Under the pieces are notes generated by a model that was not told the DNA's origin, ran no database searches, and saw nothing but the letters and a program-made list of their open reading frames with translations. The position numbers and the translations under genes were made by a program. DNA of 64,000 nucleotides, from assembly GCF_020524905.1 (NCBI RefSeq), contig NZ_JAIVKI010000011.1, forward strand, positions 62,001 to 126,000. The letters run 5' to 3'. Positions 15,314 through 24,121 of the stretch are shown here, in pieces; within the stretch, counting starts at the first letter, position 1, and each line of letters begins with the position of its first letter. The DNA comes from Microbulbifer variabilis. Lineage in GTDB: Bacteria; Pseudomonadota; Gammaproteobacteria; Pseudomonadales; Cellvibrionaceae.

Positions 15314-18025
15314 TTAATGGAAAAGGATATACCCGGCTCTTTCCGCGGAACCATGTTTTCTTCCGGTTCCACTTTCATCCACTTTTAATGAAAGCGAACC
15401 CGTCGGGCTTCCAGGGTCTCCATTCAACACTAGCCAACCACCATCACGACCATCAACGCCCATAATTGAGGCAATAGCATGGCTACCCACTGCCGTTGGA
15501 TACAAAGACTCTCCGCTATTAAGCATGCCTTCTATGAGATCCGGCCCTACCGCTGCCGTGAACTGCACACCGGAAACTACATAAGTACCTGCTTCAACAA
15601 CAATCAGGCCAAGCTGCTCATTCAAACGGCTTCCCGAATTGGTACTGATCCCCTTTCCAGCAACAAATGCCGTTTCAACGGGCAACCCCAGATCTTTAAT
15701 ACCTGACTCACTGGCACTCCAGAAATGAGAAAAATTGCTATCGTTATAGGTCATTACCTGTCCTATAACCACCGGTTCTACATAATCCTCTGCATTAAGC
15801 ATTTGCCGATCCTCGGCTTCCCAGTTTCCCTTTTGCCCTGTAAGGCCGGAAGTCACTCGTTGCGCTTCCATTTTAACTCCATGCTCCTGTTCCGTATAAA
15901 TCCCTTGCTCCACCACAATATAAGTTAGAGACACCGATACGGTACTACCGTTACCCCTGACATCCTGAGCCATTACCTGAAAGGTATTACCTTGTGCATT
16001 ACGTATCCGTGGTACCGTTGCCACATGAACAGAGGTATAAACTGGTGTTGCGACTACGACCATATTGTCATAGTGGTTTTCAAGCGTAACCGTTTGCCAG
16101 TTGCTAGTGACATTCGTTAAAACGCCATGCTCCATTTTTAAGCCGCACTGTGTTCCCTCAACTACCATCGAAAATACTTTGGAGTTATTCGTTGCGATGC
16201 CATCCGATATTTCAAAATGTATACCGTTAGTGATTCCCAAGTCCGAACAAGAGGGCGTACCAGAAATTTCGCCCGTTCTGCTATCGATTACCAACCATTC
16301 TGGCGCATTAACAACTGAAAAGGTCATATTGACCGTATCCTGCTCGTCTCCGTCATGCCAGGAAGGAAAAAAGTAAAATGAATCGCCCACCTGTACTGTA
16401 TGATCTTTTATAGAAGCATCTATAAAAACTGGAGCTTGGTTAGCAACTAAAGCATCTTCAATATCCACATACCAAATGCCCGAACCAACAAGCCCTCCTC
16501 TCTCCCCCCGATGAGAGGCCATTAACAAATCCCCATTGTTATCAGAAAAGACATCAAGTATCCCATTTAAAAACTTAGTGTCTTGAGGTTGATGTGGACC
16601 GGAGGAAATTAATCGGTCCAGTGACCAGATACCTCCTGATTGATTTAATAGAAATACCGCATTTTGTTCACTCCAACTCCCCATAACTACACTCTGAAAA
16701 TAGCTTCCAGCCGCCGTCACAAAATCAATTCCACTGGGAGGTATCTTTTCTCCGTTATATTCAAGCATTAAAACAGGCCTCCCTTGTTGAGAGGGGTCTG
16801 GCTCTATCAGTCCCAGCGACTGAGCCACAATCACATTCGGCTCCCCACTTTGTTCATCACGCCAGTCACCCACAGTACTATTCCGCTTAGGGCAACCATA
16901 ATCGGTTCCCCGTATCAGCTGATAAAATTGATCCCTTGGGGTCCCATCCTCGGCAGTAGGGTTAGGACAGCGGAAATTGATTGAAGAAGCATCATTTACT
17001 GCATGCATTGTGGTATACAAGCTTCCTTGAGAATCTGCAGCCAATCCAAATGGATTGCGTAATCCCTGGGCGTAGCTACGTATCTTCCCGGTATCCTCGC
17101 TGGTAAACACCTGAATATCACGGTCATGTTCCTGACGCAGTGCCGATAGATATTCAGCATGACTACCAAAACTGTCAGGGTCCAAATCACCTCCAATATC
17201 GAACCAAGCAATATTTGAACTTGCGGTATCTTCCAGCTTCAGTAGATTTTCAATAAATAAAACGGCTGCCGTATAAGCATGCTCATTGGTTTGCGTATCA
17301 CCTCTTGACCCCAGAGAAATAAAGAGAGAGTTACCACTGACATGCAAGTGTTGGATTTGGTGATGGGCGACACTTATGGACTCGGCAATAACTTGGCGCA
17401 CCTCATCAACTGCATTCCCCTCGGCCTGGGTTTCTCCCCAAATACGATCCCCATCATCATCACTGAGCCGGATAATATTCTGAAAGAAGTTACTGCCACC
17501 ACTATTGTGTAAGACCACGGTAGGGGCTAGGTACATAAAGACCTTTCCAGGAAGGCCCGTTTGTGAATTGATCGCATTGGGGTCATAGTGAAAAGCCATA
17601 CCAATCGCACCATGGCAACTATCTCCTGGAGACCGGCCTGGGTTGCCCTCATTACAGTTCCCGTTAAGGGGATTTCGGGTGCTCTCAAACACAGACCCAG
17701 ATACGGCAGTCAAGAAATCATCCTCGAACCCTCCTTCCACTTTGTCTGCTACCTGGTAGCGATAGGCAATTACCCCATGAGTTAATGTGGCGGCGTAAAC
17801 ATACTCCGTATCTCCCGGAGCCATGGAAATTTGTGTATAGCTCGGCTGACTAAAAGATTCATCAGAAGTTGGGTGCTCAATCAAAGTAAAGGTCTGCTCA
17901 CCAAATACAGACTGCTTATCTTCATCTATAACAAAATACCTTGCATGCAGCGGAGGACTCAAAAAAGAAAAATTAGCCACTAGGACAAGACAAATATATC
18001 CAATATAAGATCTAAGTAAAATCAT
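15314..18025 (-). CDS. Large secreted glucose/sorbosone-dehydrogenase-like propeller with Ig-like and lectin-like repeats
   Basis: A 903-residue precursor with a signal peptide (LVLVANFSFLSPPLHA). Residues ~30-530 form a beta-propeller of the PQQ-glucose/sorbosone-dehydrogenase type (HLHVSGNSLFISLGSRGDTQ, GLRNPFGLAADSQGSLYTT, PSGIDFVTAAGSYFQS). Residues ~535-625 look like a dystroglycan-type Ig-like domain (IKDHTVQVGDSFYF, INAP-style APEWLVIDSRTGEISGTP). The C-terminal ~270 residues hold two related beta repeats, each near a start 'EHGV', with H-type-lectin-like content. It is probably a cell-envelope or secreted carbohydrate-acting protein. No PQQ ligands can be vouched for by eye, so activity is uncertain. 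Its stop is ~55 bases from the ytoQ terminator. Confidence 0.75.
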   Translation of the reverse strand: MILLRSYIGYICLVLVANFSFLSPPLHARYFVIDEDKQSVFGEQTFTLIEHPTSDESFSQPSYTQISMAPGDTEYVYAATLTHGVIAYRYQVADKVEGGFEDDFLTAVSGSVFESTRNPLNGNCNEGNPGRSPGDSCHGAIGMAFHYDPNAINSQTGLPGKVFMYLAPTVVLHNSGGSNFFQNIIRLSDDDGDRIWGETQAEGNAVDEVRQVIAESISVAHHQIQHLHVSGNSLFISLGSRGDTQTNEHAYTAAVLFIENLLKLEDTASSNIAWFDIGGDLDPDSFGSHAEYLSALRQEHDRDIQVFTSEDTGKIRSYAQGLRNPFGLAADSQGSLYTTMHAVNDASSINFRCPNPTAEDGTPRDQFYQLIRGTDYGCPKRNSTVGDWRDEQSGEPNVIVAQSLGLIEPDPSQQGRPVLMLEYNGEKIPPSGIDFVTAAGSYFQSVVMGSWSEQNAVFLLNQSGGIWSLDRLISSGPHQPQDTKFLNGILDVFSDNNGDLLMASHRGERGGLVGSGIWYVDIEDALVANQAPVFIDASIKDHTVQVGDSFYFFPSWHDGDEQDTVNMTFSVVNAPEWLVIDSRTGEISGTPSCSDLGITNGIHFEISDGIATNNSKVFSMVVEGTQCGLKMEHGVLTNVTSNWQTVTLENHYDNMVVVATPVYTSVHVATVPRIRNAQGNTFQVMAQDVRGNGSTVSVSLTYIVVEQGIYTEQEHGVKMEAQRVTSGLTGQKGNWEAEDRQMLNAEDYVEPVVIGQVMTYNDSNFSHFWSASESGIKDLGLPVETAFVAGKGISTNSGSRLNEQLGLIVVEAGTYVVSGVQFTAAVGPDLIEGMLNSGESLYPTAVGSHAIASIMGVDGRDGGWLVLNGDPGSPTGSLSLKVDESGTGRKHGSAERAGYILFH

Positions 18026-18310
18026 CTGTTCCTCAACAACTCACAAAATTTAAAAATTTCAGTTAAATGCACTAGCAACCTAACAGCCAGGTACTGAGCA
18101 TTAACCAGTAATGCAGATAAAAACCAGCCCTAGATATGAAAGTAAAAAAAGTGGAACTCAAATCTAAGAGGTAAAGAGATAAGCAATTGTTGCTGGACCG
18201 TTGCAAATAGGAACTAAATCCATCGAAAATCAACAGCCATCGCCAGACTACATGCAGGCAATTACTGAATAGTAACTTTTTAGGTTTATAAACCTCACGC
18301 TTATCGATAC

Positions 18311-18571
18311 TTACCGTTCAAACACCATCTTTTTAACTTTGGCAGAAATATTCTCTGGATCGACAGCCCCAAGAAGGTAGTAGCGTCTACAATGCATTCC
18401 TCTGGCACACTTAGCACCTATAGACTTATCTTTTTTGATCTCATGATTCCATTTACGCTCACCCCGGATCAAAAGATTGCCGTTATCCAGAGTAATATCA
18501 ATATCACCAGGATCGAATTCAGGAACATCCGCCTTTACAAGAAAACGAGCATCTTCTTCAGCCGTATCAAC
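18311..18571 (-). pseudogene. Hsp20/alpha-crystallin relic
   Basis: On the minus strand the frame reads a recognisable small-heat-shock core: VDTAEEDARFLVKADVPEFD, DIDITLDNGNLLIRGERKW, then RRYYLLGAVDPENISAKVKK ending in FER and a stop at 18311. A stop precedes the core directly, the N-terminal arm is missing, and the segment GAKCARGMHCRR replaces the usual strand. It is a decayed Hsp20 gene, not a working chaperone. Confidence 0.8.
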
Positions 18572-18908
18572 CTATGGCGTTCACTCACCCCCCTCTTCTT
18601 CGAAAAAGGGCGGCTAGCGTACTGATCTCTTCATATATTGCATTCTCGAATTGGAGTTAATTAATCTATCAAGGGTTGGTATGGACGCAAGCTAGTATAG
18701 CCATGAGAATATAAGCCGAATAAAAATGGCGCTAAATTCAGACTATAGATACTGTCATTAAAAAACACAAAGGCATAACGTTGATGAGTAAACTCAAAGA
18801 ACCTACTCAGGAGAAGTCGAGATAACTTTAACGCCACTCTGACCCTGCCTGATAGAAGCGTTAAGGTTTACAGATAAAAGATTTGACCAGAGTGAACTCT
18901 AAACCAAT
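18572..18908. other. Gene-free stretch before the methyltransferase
   Basis: About 340 bases with no convincing frame. It holds the upstream debris of the Hsp20 relic and probably the promoter of the methyltransferase gene. Confidence 0.4.
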
Positions 18909-18928
18909 TTGTGATGAGCCCATCACAA
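18909..18928. promoter_or_regulatory. Perfect palindrome TTGTGATG-N4-CATCACAA
   Basis: An 8-bp perfect inverted repeat with a 4-base spacer, ending 30 bases before the GTG start at 18959. It looks like a dimeric repressor or activator operator. It is close to, but longer-spaced than, a CRP site, so the binding protein is unknown. Confidence 0.5.
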
Positions 18929-18958
18929 GTTATCCCATTAATTATCCTGGAGGGCATC

Positions 18959-19621
18959 GTGACGATTAGCAAAGAGGTGTGGCAAGGCCAAGCCGTATAT
19001 TCCAAGGCACATTTATGGCTCTATGATTTTTGGGTGCTTTATTTGTCAAATCGTTATATCTGGCACTGTCCAACCCCAACAATCCTTGAACAATTCAATC
19101 AATACACCAGTGCAAACCATTTGGATGTGGGTGTTGGGACCGGCTACTTTATGGATAATTGTCGCTTCCCATCTTCTCAGGTTAGGCTTGGACTTATGGA
19201 TTTGAACCCGAACTGTTTAGATGTTTCCGCCAAACGAGTGGCAAGATATAAGCCTATAAAGTTTCGCACAAATGTTCTCGATGAAATGCCTAGCAATGTC
19301 GAGCCTTTTGACTCCATTTCTCTCAACTATTTGTTCCACTGCTTGCCGGGCAGACTTTCAGAAAAGCTTATAGCGATCGACCACCTTAATACACTACTTT
19401 CAGATCACGGCATCGTCTTCGGCTCTACACTATTACATGAGGGGGTACACAAAAGTGCTATCGCCAAAAAATTGATGGCCTTTTACAATAAGAAGGGAAT
19501 ATTCTCTAACACCCAAGACTGCAAGGAAGATTTAGAAGAATTTTTACAAAGTAGGTTTTCTGAACACTCTATTAGAATACAGGGCTGCGTTGCACTTTTT
19601 ATGGCAAAGAATAAAAAGTAA
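18959..19621 (+). CDS. Class I SAM-dependent methyltransferase
   Basis: A ~220-residue enzyme. Motif I is HLDVGVGTGYFMD, motif II is LGLMDLNPNCLD and motif III/post-I is FDSISLNYLFHCLPG, in Rossmann order. A conserved N-terminal QAVYSKAHLWLYDFWVL and a CPTPTILEQ segment resemble a group of small-molecule methyltransferases with unknown substrates. I favour the GTG at 18959 (GGAGGG 5 bases upstream) over an in-frame ATG at 18911, because the latter lies within the palindrome at 18909-18928 and lacks a ribosome site. It stands alone and ends 30 bases before a convergent gene. Confidence 0.8.
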   Translation: MTISKEVWQGQAVYSKAHLWLYDFWVLYLSNRYIWHCPTPTILEQFNQYTSANHLDVGVGTGYFMDNCRFPSSQVRLGLMDLNPNCLDVSAKRVARYKPIKFRTNVLDEMPSNVEPFDSISLNYLFHCLPGRLSEKLIAIDHLNTLLSDHGIVFGSTLLHEGVHKSAIAKKLMAFYNKKGIFSNTQDCKEDLEEFLQSRFSEHSIRIQGCVALFMAKNKK

Positions 19622-19652
19622 TCACAGCCCCAATTGTTGAAAATAAACAATC

Positions 19653-20945
19653 TTATTGTTTTTTAGAGCCTCGCAGCCATACACCTTCCTTGTTTTGGTC
19701 ATGGTAAGCCAACCAAACCACAGAAATTCCGGCCGCACTCTTGGCCTTCATAAGGCGCGCATTGTCATAACCATTGTAGGGAACATCAAAAACAGATCCC
19801 GGATACTCATAAGCACAAGCGGCCTCTCCTTGGGACCAATCAGCCTCAGTGAAAGTAACTTTCCAATCGCTTCTATCACGACAGGCAAAATGATAACTAT
19901 TCAGGCAAGGGACATCATTAAAACGGCCATTAGCCTTAGAAACAGCACAATTCTCATTTCCACGCCAGTTATTAGGCTCTGTGCTTTCCCAAGACCAGAG
20001 CAAATCGTCAGGCTCAAGGTGCCCCGCACTACCACCGCCATTGAACCAGAACATCTCAAAAATGTTGAGGCCACAGGAGAGGTAGCCACTCACATTGGAT
20101 TCGGTAATTTCTTTGTCTTGCGGCCCTTTACCACCGCTACCAATACCATAGAGGGTGCTTGGATCATGCAGCCGAGTCATTTGCTTCCTAACATCAGATG
20201 TTATCAGCTCACAGGCGTTAGAATCAGACGGCTTGCTAAATTTATCCTTATAGAAATTCCTATATTGCAGGCCCAAATGAACCACTGACCTAAACCTTTC
20301 GGACTGCGGACATACGGAATCTGTATTAATAGCAATTACATTCTTTCCGGCATCCAACACATCCTGCTTGCTTATAGAATCCACCGGCAAACCCACACAG
20401 CTATTCGAGCCCCCACCTGAGCGATTAGCTTCATAAAGATAGTTGCCCAACTCACCACGTAACTGGTCTGCTATCTGGCCATAATGATCGGAGTTAATTT
20501 CAAGCTTTAGCATTATCACTGACTGAAGATTTCCCTCCTCCAACCACCGAACAATGCTTTCCAACCCCCTGCGAAATTTCTTTTCACCACCAGCACAGAT
20601 ACCATGACATAACCGTAATTGGTTTTCTCCAAGGAATGTTCCGTAATCACCGACATCTAAGGTAAGCTCTCGCACCCCGGAGTTTAGCTGGTCATAGATC
20701 GATATATCCTGATTGGGATCAGCCCAATAGGCGCTATCCCACTCACGCGCATTATAGGAGTTGTGGGTACCCACCCACTGGGAATGGTTGAAAGGTACAT
20801 CTTTATCCAACTGTTCTTGTAGGGATAATTGCATCACACCCTGAGTGGTAGTCGATTTAACAACTGAAGCCAGAAGCAGGCCTGTTATGAAAATCACTAA
20901 CCGCCCAAAAGATGACACTTGGGCCATTTGGTTTTTTCTTATCAT
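19653..20945 (-). CDS. Secreted PI-PLC-like phosphodiesterase with permuted C-type lectin domain
   Basis: A 430-residue precursor with a signal peptide (about 12-30). Residues ~50-300 resemble the PI-PLC X domain: WVGTHNSYN with His61, RELTLDVG with Asp97 and RLCHG with His114, the two catalytic histidines and nearby acids expected for cleaving phosphatidylinositol or GPI lipids. Residues ~320-428 are C-type-lectin sequence in reversed order. The C-terminal half (SWESTEPNNW, ENCA, FNDVPCLNSYHFACR) comes first, followed by the N-terminal half (WSQGEAACAYEY, VWLAYHD). A secreted enzyme of this kind could act on host or prey membranes. Start ATG 20945 has AGGTAT upstream. Confidence 0.8.
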   Translation of the reverse strand: MIRKNQMAQVSSFGRLVIFITGLLLASVVKSTTTQGVMQLSLQEQLDKDVPFNHSQWVGTHNSYNAREWDSAYWADPNQDISIYDQLNSGVRELTLDVGDYGTFLGENQLRLCHGICAGGEKKFRRGLESIVRWLEEGNLQSVIMLKLEINSDHYGQIADQLRGELGNYLYEANRSGGGSNSCVGLPVDSISKQDVLDAGKNVIAINTDSVCPQSERFRSVVHLGLQYRNFYKDKFSKPSDSNACELITSDVRKQMTRLHDPSTLYGIGSGGKGPQDKEITESNVSGYLSCGLNIFEMFWFNGGGSAGHLEPDDLLWSWESTEPNNWRGNENCAVSKANGRFNDVPCLNSYHFACRDRSDWKVTFTEADWSQGEAACAYEYPGSVFDVPYNGYDNARLMKAKSAAGISVVWLAYHDQNKEGVWLRGSKKQ

Positions 20946-21789
20946 GATATACCTGTGTCACTATCGTGACATTATTGTTAATATTTATTTTTATTTTGCC
21001 CTACAAAAGACCGCGGACCCCAAGTCAGAGCTCTTAGATATTAACCAAACCGATAATCAATTCATAGAGCCGAATCAAACCTGACTGACCGGTTAGAAAC
21101 ACCAGAAATTAAAGCCCATAATTTATGCAAAAAGGAAAACAAATTTCCAGTAGCATATTCTTAATTAGACTATATGAGCGTCATATAAATAATAATAGTG
21201 GCAACCCCTGCAAGCCGCACAACTGATCTGTACGTAAATCCATATTTTGAACCGCACCGGCAAGCAGGTTAAGACTACCCTGCGTTTAACCGGCCAAACT
21301 AGTTTATTATTTTATTAGAATCTCAATTTAACAAGCCAAATAAAAACAGAATTTGTATTTTAACAGAAAAAATAAATTCAAGCCTCGGATTTGCAAACCA
21401 ACCAAAAAACAGGGCAGTAACTTCACAGATGAGCACCATCTTAATAGACGCTCTCATATTTTCCATAAAACCGGCTACATGAAAGGAATAGAACTTGGAT
21501 TAAGTGGCAAGCAATTGTTTACAGTAGATTCTCCACACAAAAAATAACAGCAACTATTTTCGAAACAAAAAAAGTACGCACCACAACACCACAAAAAAAT
21601 TACCAAGAAGACGAGAAATTAAGACTTTAAACAATAAGCATAACCTAACAAACCCAAAACCAACCCCCTCCCAAATAACTATGTCAAGGTTACTCTCAAC
21701 AATAAAAATTACAGCCACTTACACTTAAGCAAGGCATTCAACTTGTCACCCACAACCCAAAATATTACATGCGTACCAGGTTTTCCCCA

Positions 21790-21805
21790 TGTGAAGCAAA
21801 TCACA
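21790..21805. promoter_or_regulatory. CRP/Vfr-type binding site
   Basis: TGTGA-AGCAAA-TCACA, both half-sites identical to the E. coli CRP core with the standard 6-base spacer. It lies 119 bases upstream of the ATG at 21924, a typical class I activation distance if the promoter is near 21850. It suggests cAMP control of the two-gene unit downstream. Confidence 0.6.
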
Positions 21806-21877
21806 CAAAAACCCTCATGGGCGATAGTAAAGACTGGCGGGTATCAGATCATTTTATGATAAGATCGCGTAATGGAT

Positions 21878-21895
21878 TTAGCGCCTAAGCGCTAA
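21878..21895. promoter_or_regulatory. Palindrome TTAGCGC-CTAA-GCGCTAA
   Basis: A 7-bp perfect inverted repeat with a 4-base loop, ending 28 bases before the ATG at 21924. As DNA it could be an operator; as RNA, a short leader stem. Confidence 0.4.
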
Positions 21896-21923
21896 GATGA
21901 ACAATTATCAGGGATGAGAATAT

Positions 21924-23054
21924 ATGGCTAACCCTCACAATACGGACTATACACACTTTATCTTTTTCCACGAAAAAACTAAAGGACAAAATGGAAAGCC
22001 TGTCTTTATCGATCCCAAATTACTTCCCCGGTTTATTGATTTGATCGATCTCAATTCGGAGGCAGGCATAAAAACGGCAAACCAAATGAATCTGCTCAAG
22101 GGTCCCACTGCCGGGATTACCTCTGACAGCAACCAAAGTAACGGCTTTGAACATCGCGAATATATAGGAACTGTACAGGTTACCTATATCGTGTATCAAG
22201 AGAGCAATAGTCATAATAGAGGTCCTGGTGTTTATATCACTGAGCTCAAGCGAGCCAACGGAAGTTCAGACGGTAAATCTCTACCGGCAGGATTTTACCA
22301 ATCAGAATTTGAGGGTGAAAATTGGAAGCTGAACTCGATTAAAGACGATATTATTCCTACAGCAATAGGGGCAATTGGCGCCTTCTTTGATGGTACTAAA
22401 TATGATGCGTTGTCTACCGCTAAAGAATATGGTAGCTACTTAAAGAGCACAGGAAATGCGGACCAAAAGCAACTAAACAACTGTTTTTCACTCTACTATG
22501 CACCAAGCTATCTCGTCGATGAGCTTGGTGTATGGAAAACATCGGCTCAGAAACTCTCTGGGCCGGACGCAGGACCTCGAGAGCTTGCCCGCCTGCTATA
22601 TAAATCGCTACCTTGGGATGAGAGAGATGAAACCTTAAAGCATCATTGGTATGTTTTCGGAGAGGGTGCCAAGATGCTTCACCGTACCTTGAAGGAGTTT
22701 AGCCAGATAGCTGGAGGAAAAAGGCTACAACAGCATTGTTTTTATTTTGTCAACCCACGAGAAAATATTGGACTTTTGGTGCAGGAAGTTGAAAAAGTAG
22801 GTGCACAGACGAAAAAGACCAGTTACAGGCATAGCCTAGATGATATAGCCAGTAAAGTGCATCAAGTGAAGGATGGCAATAGCGCTACAACCGGTCTACA
22901 GAAAATTGACGCCTCCTGGACTAAGTTTGACAAAATGATACAGGGGAGCAGCAATTATTATCAAAACAAATATATTAATAGCCTTGATAATAATCGTACT
23001 TTTGCAGATGCGGCTATAAAATTTGCAAGAAACTTCAAAGATGGATGGGGTTAA
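21924..23054 (+). CDS. Unrecognised protein, first gene of a two-gene unit
   Basis: A 376-residue soluble protein, no signal peptide or membrane helix. The first 100 residues have a beta-rich look (FIFFHEKTKGQNGKPVF, YIGTVQVTYIVYQ). The middle has an aromatic/charged LPWDERDETLKHHWYVFGEG segment and QQHCFYFVNPRENIGLLVQEVE, and the C-terminus is helical. No family was recognised. The ATG at 21924 has a GGGATG ribosome-like site. It runs directly into the next gene (its stop at 23052-23054 is two bases before that start), so the pair is translationally coupled. A CRP-type site and a palindrome lie upstream. The pair could be an effector with its chaperone or immunity partner, but that is speculation. 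Confidence 0.7.
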   Translation: MANPHNTDYTHFIFFHEKTKGQNGKPVFIDPKLLPRFIDLIDLNSEAGIKTANQMNLLKGPTAGITSDSNQSNGFEHREYIGTVQVTYIVYQESNSHNRGPGVYITELKRANGSSDGKSLPAGFYQSEFEGENWKLNSIKDDIIPTAIGAIGAFFDGTKYDALSTAKEYGSYLKSTGNADQKQLNNCFSLYYAPSYLVDELGVWKTSAQKLSGPDAGPRELARLLYKSLPWDERDETLKHHWYVFGEGAKMLHRTLKEFSQIAGGKRLQQHCFYFVNPRENIGLLVQEVEKVGAQTKKTSYRHSLDDIASKVHQVKDGNSATTGLQKIDASWTKFDKMIQGSSNYYQNKYINSLDNNRTFADAAIKFARNFKDGWG

Positions 23055-23056
23055 GT

Positions 23057-23884
23057 ATGGCTAAGGTAGATTCACTTGACTTAAGCCACCCTATTATTGA
23101 GCAACTTGACGATATTTACTGGCTACCCTTTGATACGCAACCCGTACACCATTACGACTTAGGCGATTGGCACCTATCTTTTACAGGAAAGTTAGTAAAG
23201 CATATTTATGGAGGCAATCATTATGTTCCATACACTACACCAATCGACAAAGAAGATAGCTATCCAAGGTTCTATGGTGGACAGCCACTTTGGGGCAATG
23301 AAAGCCCCTACATTTGGTTGGAATTTCACTCAATCAATGTCGGCTGCAGTGTAGATGTGGGATCTGATGATGTATGGATTGTTGGCACCGCTAGCTTTGA
23401 GATCCGAGTGATCCAAATACGGGACCCATCCAAATCTGGAGTCTTCGACCTCTCTGATCACAACCAGTTAAAGCAATTTATATTTACAAAACATAAGGAT
23501 TCTCTAGATCGCCTGCTAAAATCGGGGCATGAGGATCGCTTTAGTGCCTGGAATTTAGACGAAATTGTTAACTACAAGGTCAAAGGAAGGAACTGGTATG
23601 AAATAATTGATGGTAACCGAGGCGTAAATTGGTGCTTCAACCTATATACCAACCTGTCAGACAAGCATCTTTTATATATTAAATATATCCCCAGCCAGTT
23701 CTGGCCTCCATATCATATTCCCAGCGAAAAAGCCCTGCACATTAGCAAATCTCCTTTGTGGGACTTTATGGATAACCTGGAGCTTTCCAAAATGGAAGAA
23801 GGCAGCCAGGTTGTTACCGGTACTATAGAGCGGGAGACTACTAGCTCCTGGGGAGAGGGCACAGAAGATCTGAGCAGCTGGTAA
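23057..23884 (+). CDS. Unrecognised protein, second gene of the unit
   Basis: About 275 residues, soluble, rich in Trp/Tyr (DIYWLPFDTQPVHHYDLGDWHLSFTGK; RNWYEIIDGNRGVNWCFN), probably beta-rich, with an acidic, serine-rich tail (SWGEGTEDLSSW). The ATG at 23057 is preferred over one at 23045 because a GGATGGGG ribosome site lies 7 or so bases upstream and the earlier codon lies inside the preceding gene. No family or catalytic motif was recognised. The aromatic-rich N-terminus is reminiscent of small-molecule or sugar-binding proteins, which is weak evidence. It is dependent on its upstream partner for context. Confidence 0.7.
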   Translation: MAKVDSLDLSHPIIEQLDDIYWLPFDTQPVHHYDLGDWHLSFTGKLVKHIYGGNHYVPYTTPIDKEDSYPRFYGGQPLWGNESPYIWLEFHSINVGCSVDVGSDDVWIVGTASFEIRVIQIRDPSKSGVFDLSDHNQLKQFIFTKHKDSLDRLLKSGHEDRFSAWNLDEIVNYKVKGRNWYEIIDGNRGVNWCFNLYTNLSDKHLLYIKYIPSQFWPPYHIPSEKALHISKSPLWDFMDNLELSKMEEGSQVVTGTIERETTSSWGEGTEDLSSW

Positions 23885-24058
23885 ACTATTTTATTTAGCG
23901 GACTTTCTTAGCTCAGATTGCATATTTACACATTATTCATTTCGAAAGCTATACTTTATAGATTCTTGATTTCTTCGAAGAGATCTTAACCAGCTGGCTA
24001 GGAAGCAAAGTTTGGATAGCCTAAGGTTTTTGAGCTACTGTCTCAATTCCTGTTGTAT

Positions 24059-24077
24059 GGTGCCCCCAAAGGGCACC
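24059..24077 (-). terminator. Hairpin downstream of the MDR reductase
   Basis: A 7-bp stem (GGTGCCC/GGGCACC) with a 5-base loop, 45 bases beyond the reductase stop. No T-run follows on either strand, so strength is doubtful. Confidence 0.45.
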
Positions 24078-24121
24078 AACAGGTAAGTGGGCGCTTTTAC
24101 GACCAGCCAAATGTTCGTGAT

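Larger units (their letters stand above)
20946..21923. other. AT-rich intergenic stretch
   Basis: Nearly 1 kb with no gene I would defend. The short frames are stop-free only by chance. It contains the CRP-type site and the TTAGCGC palindrome listed separately, and is presumably mostly regulatory or decayed DNA. Confidence 0.5.
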
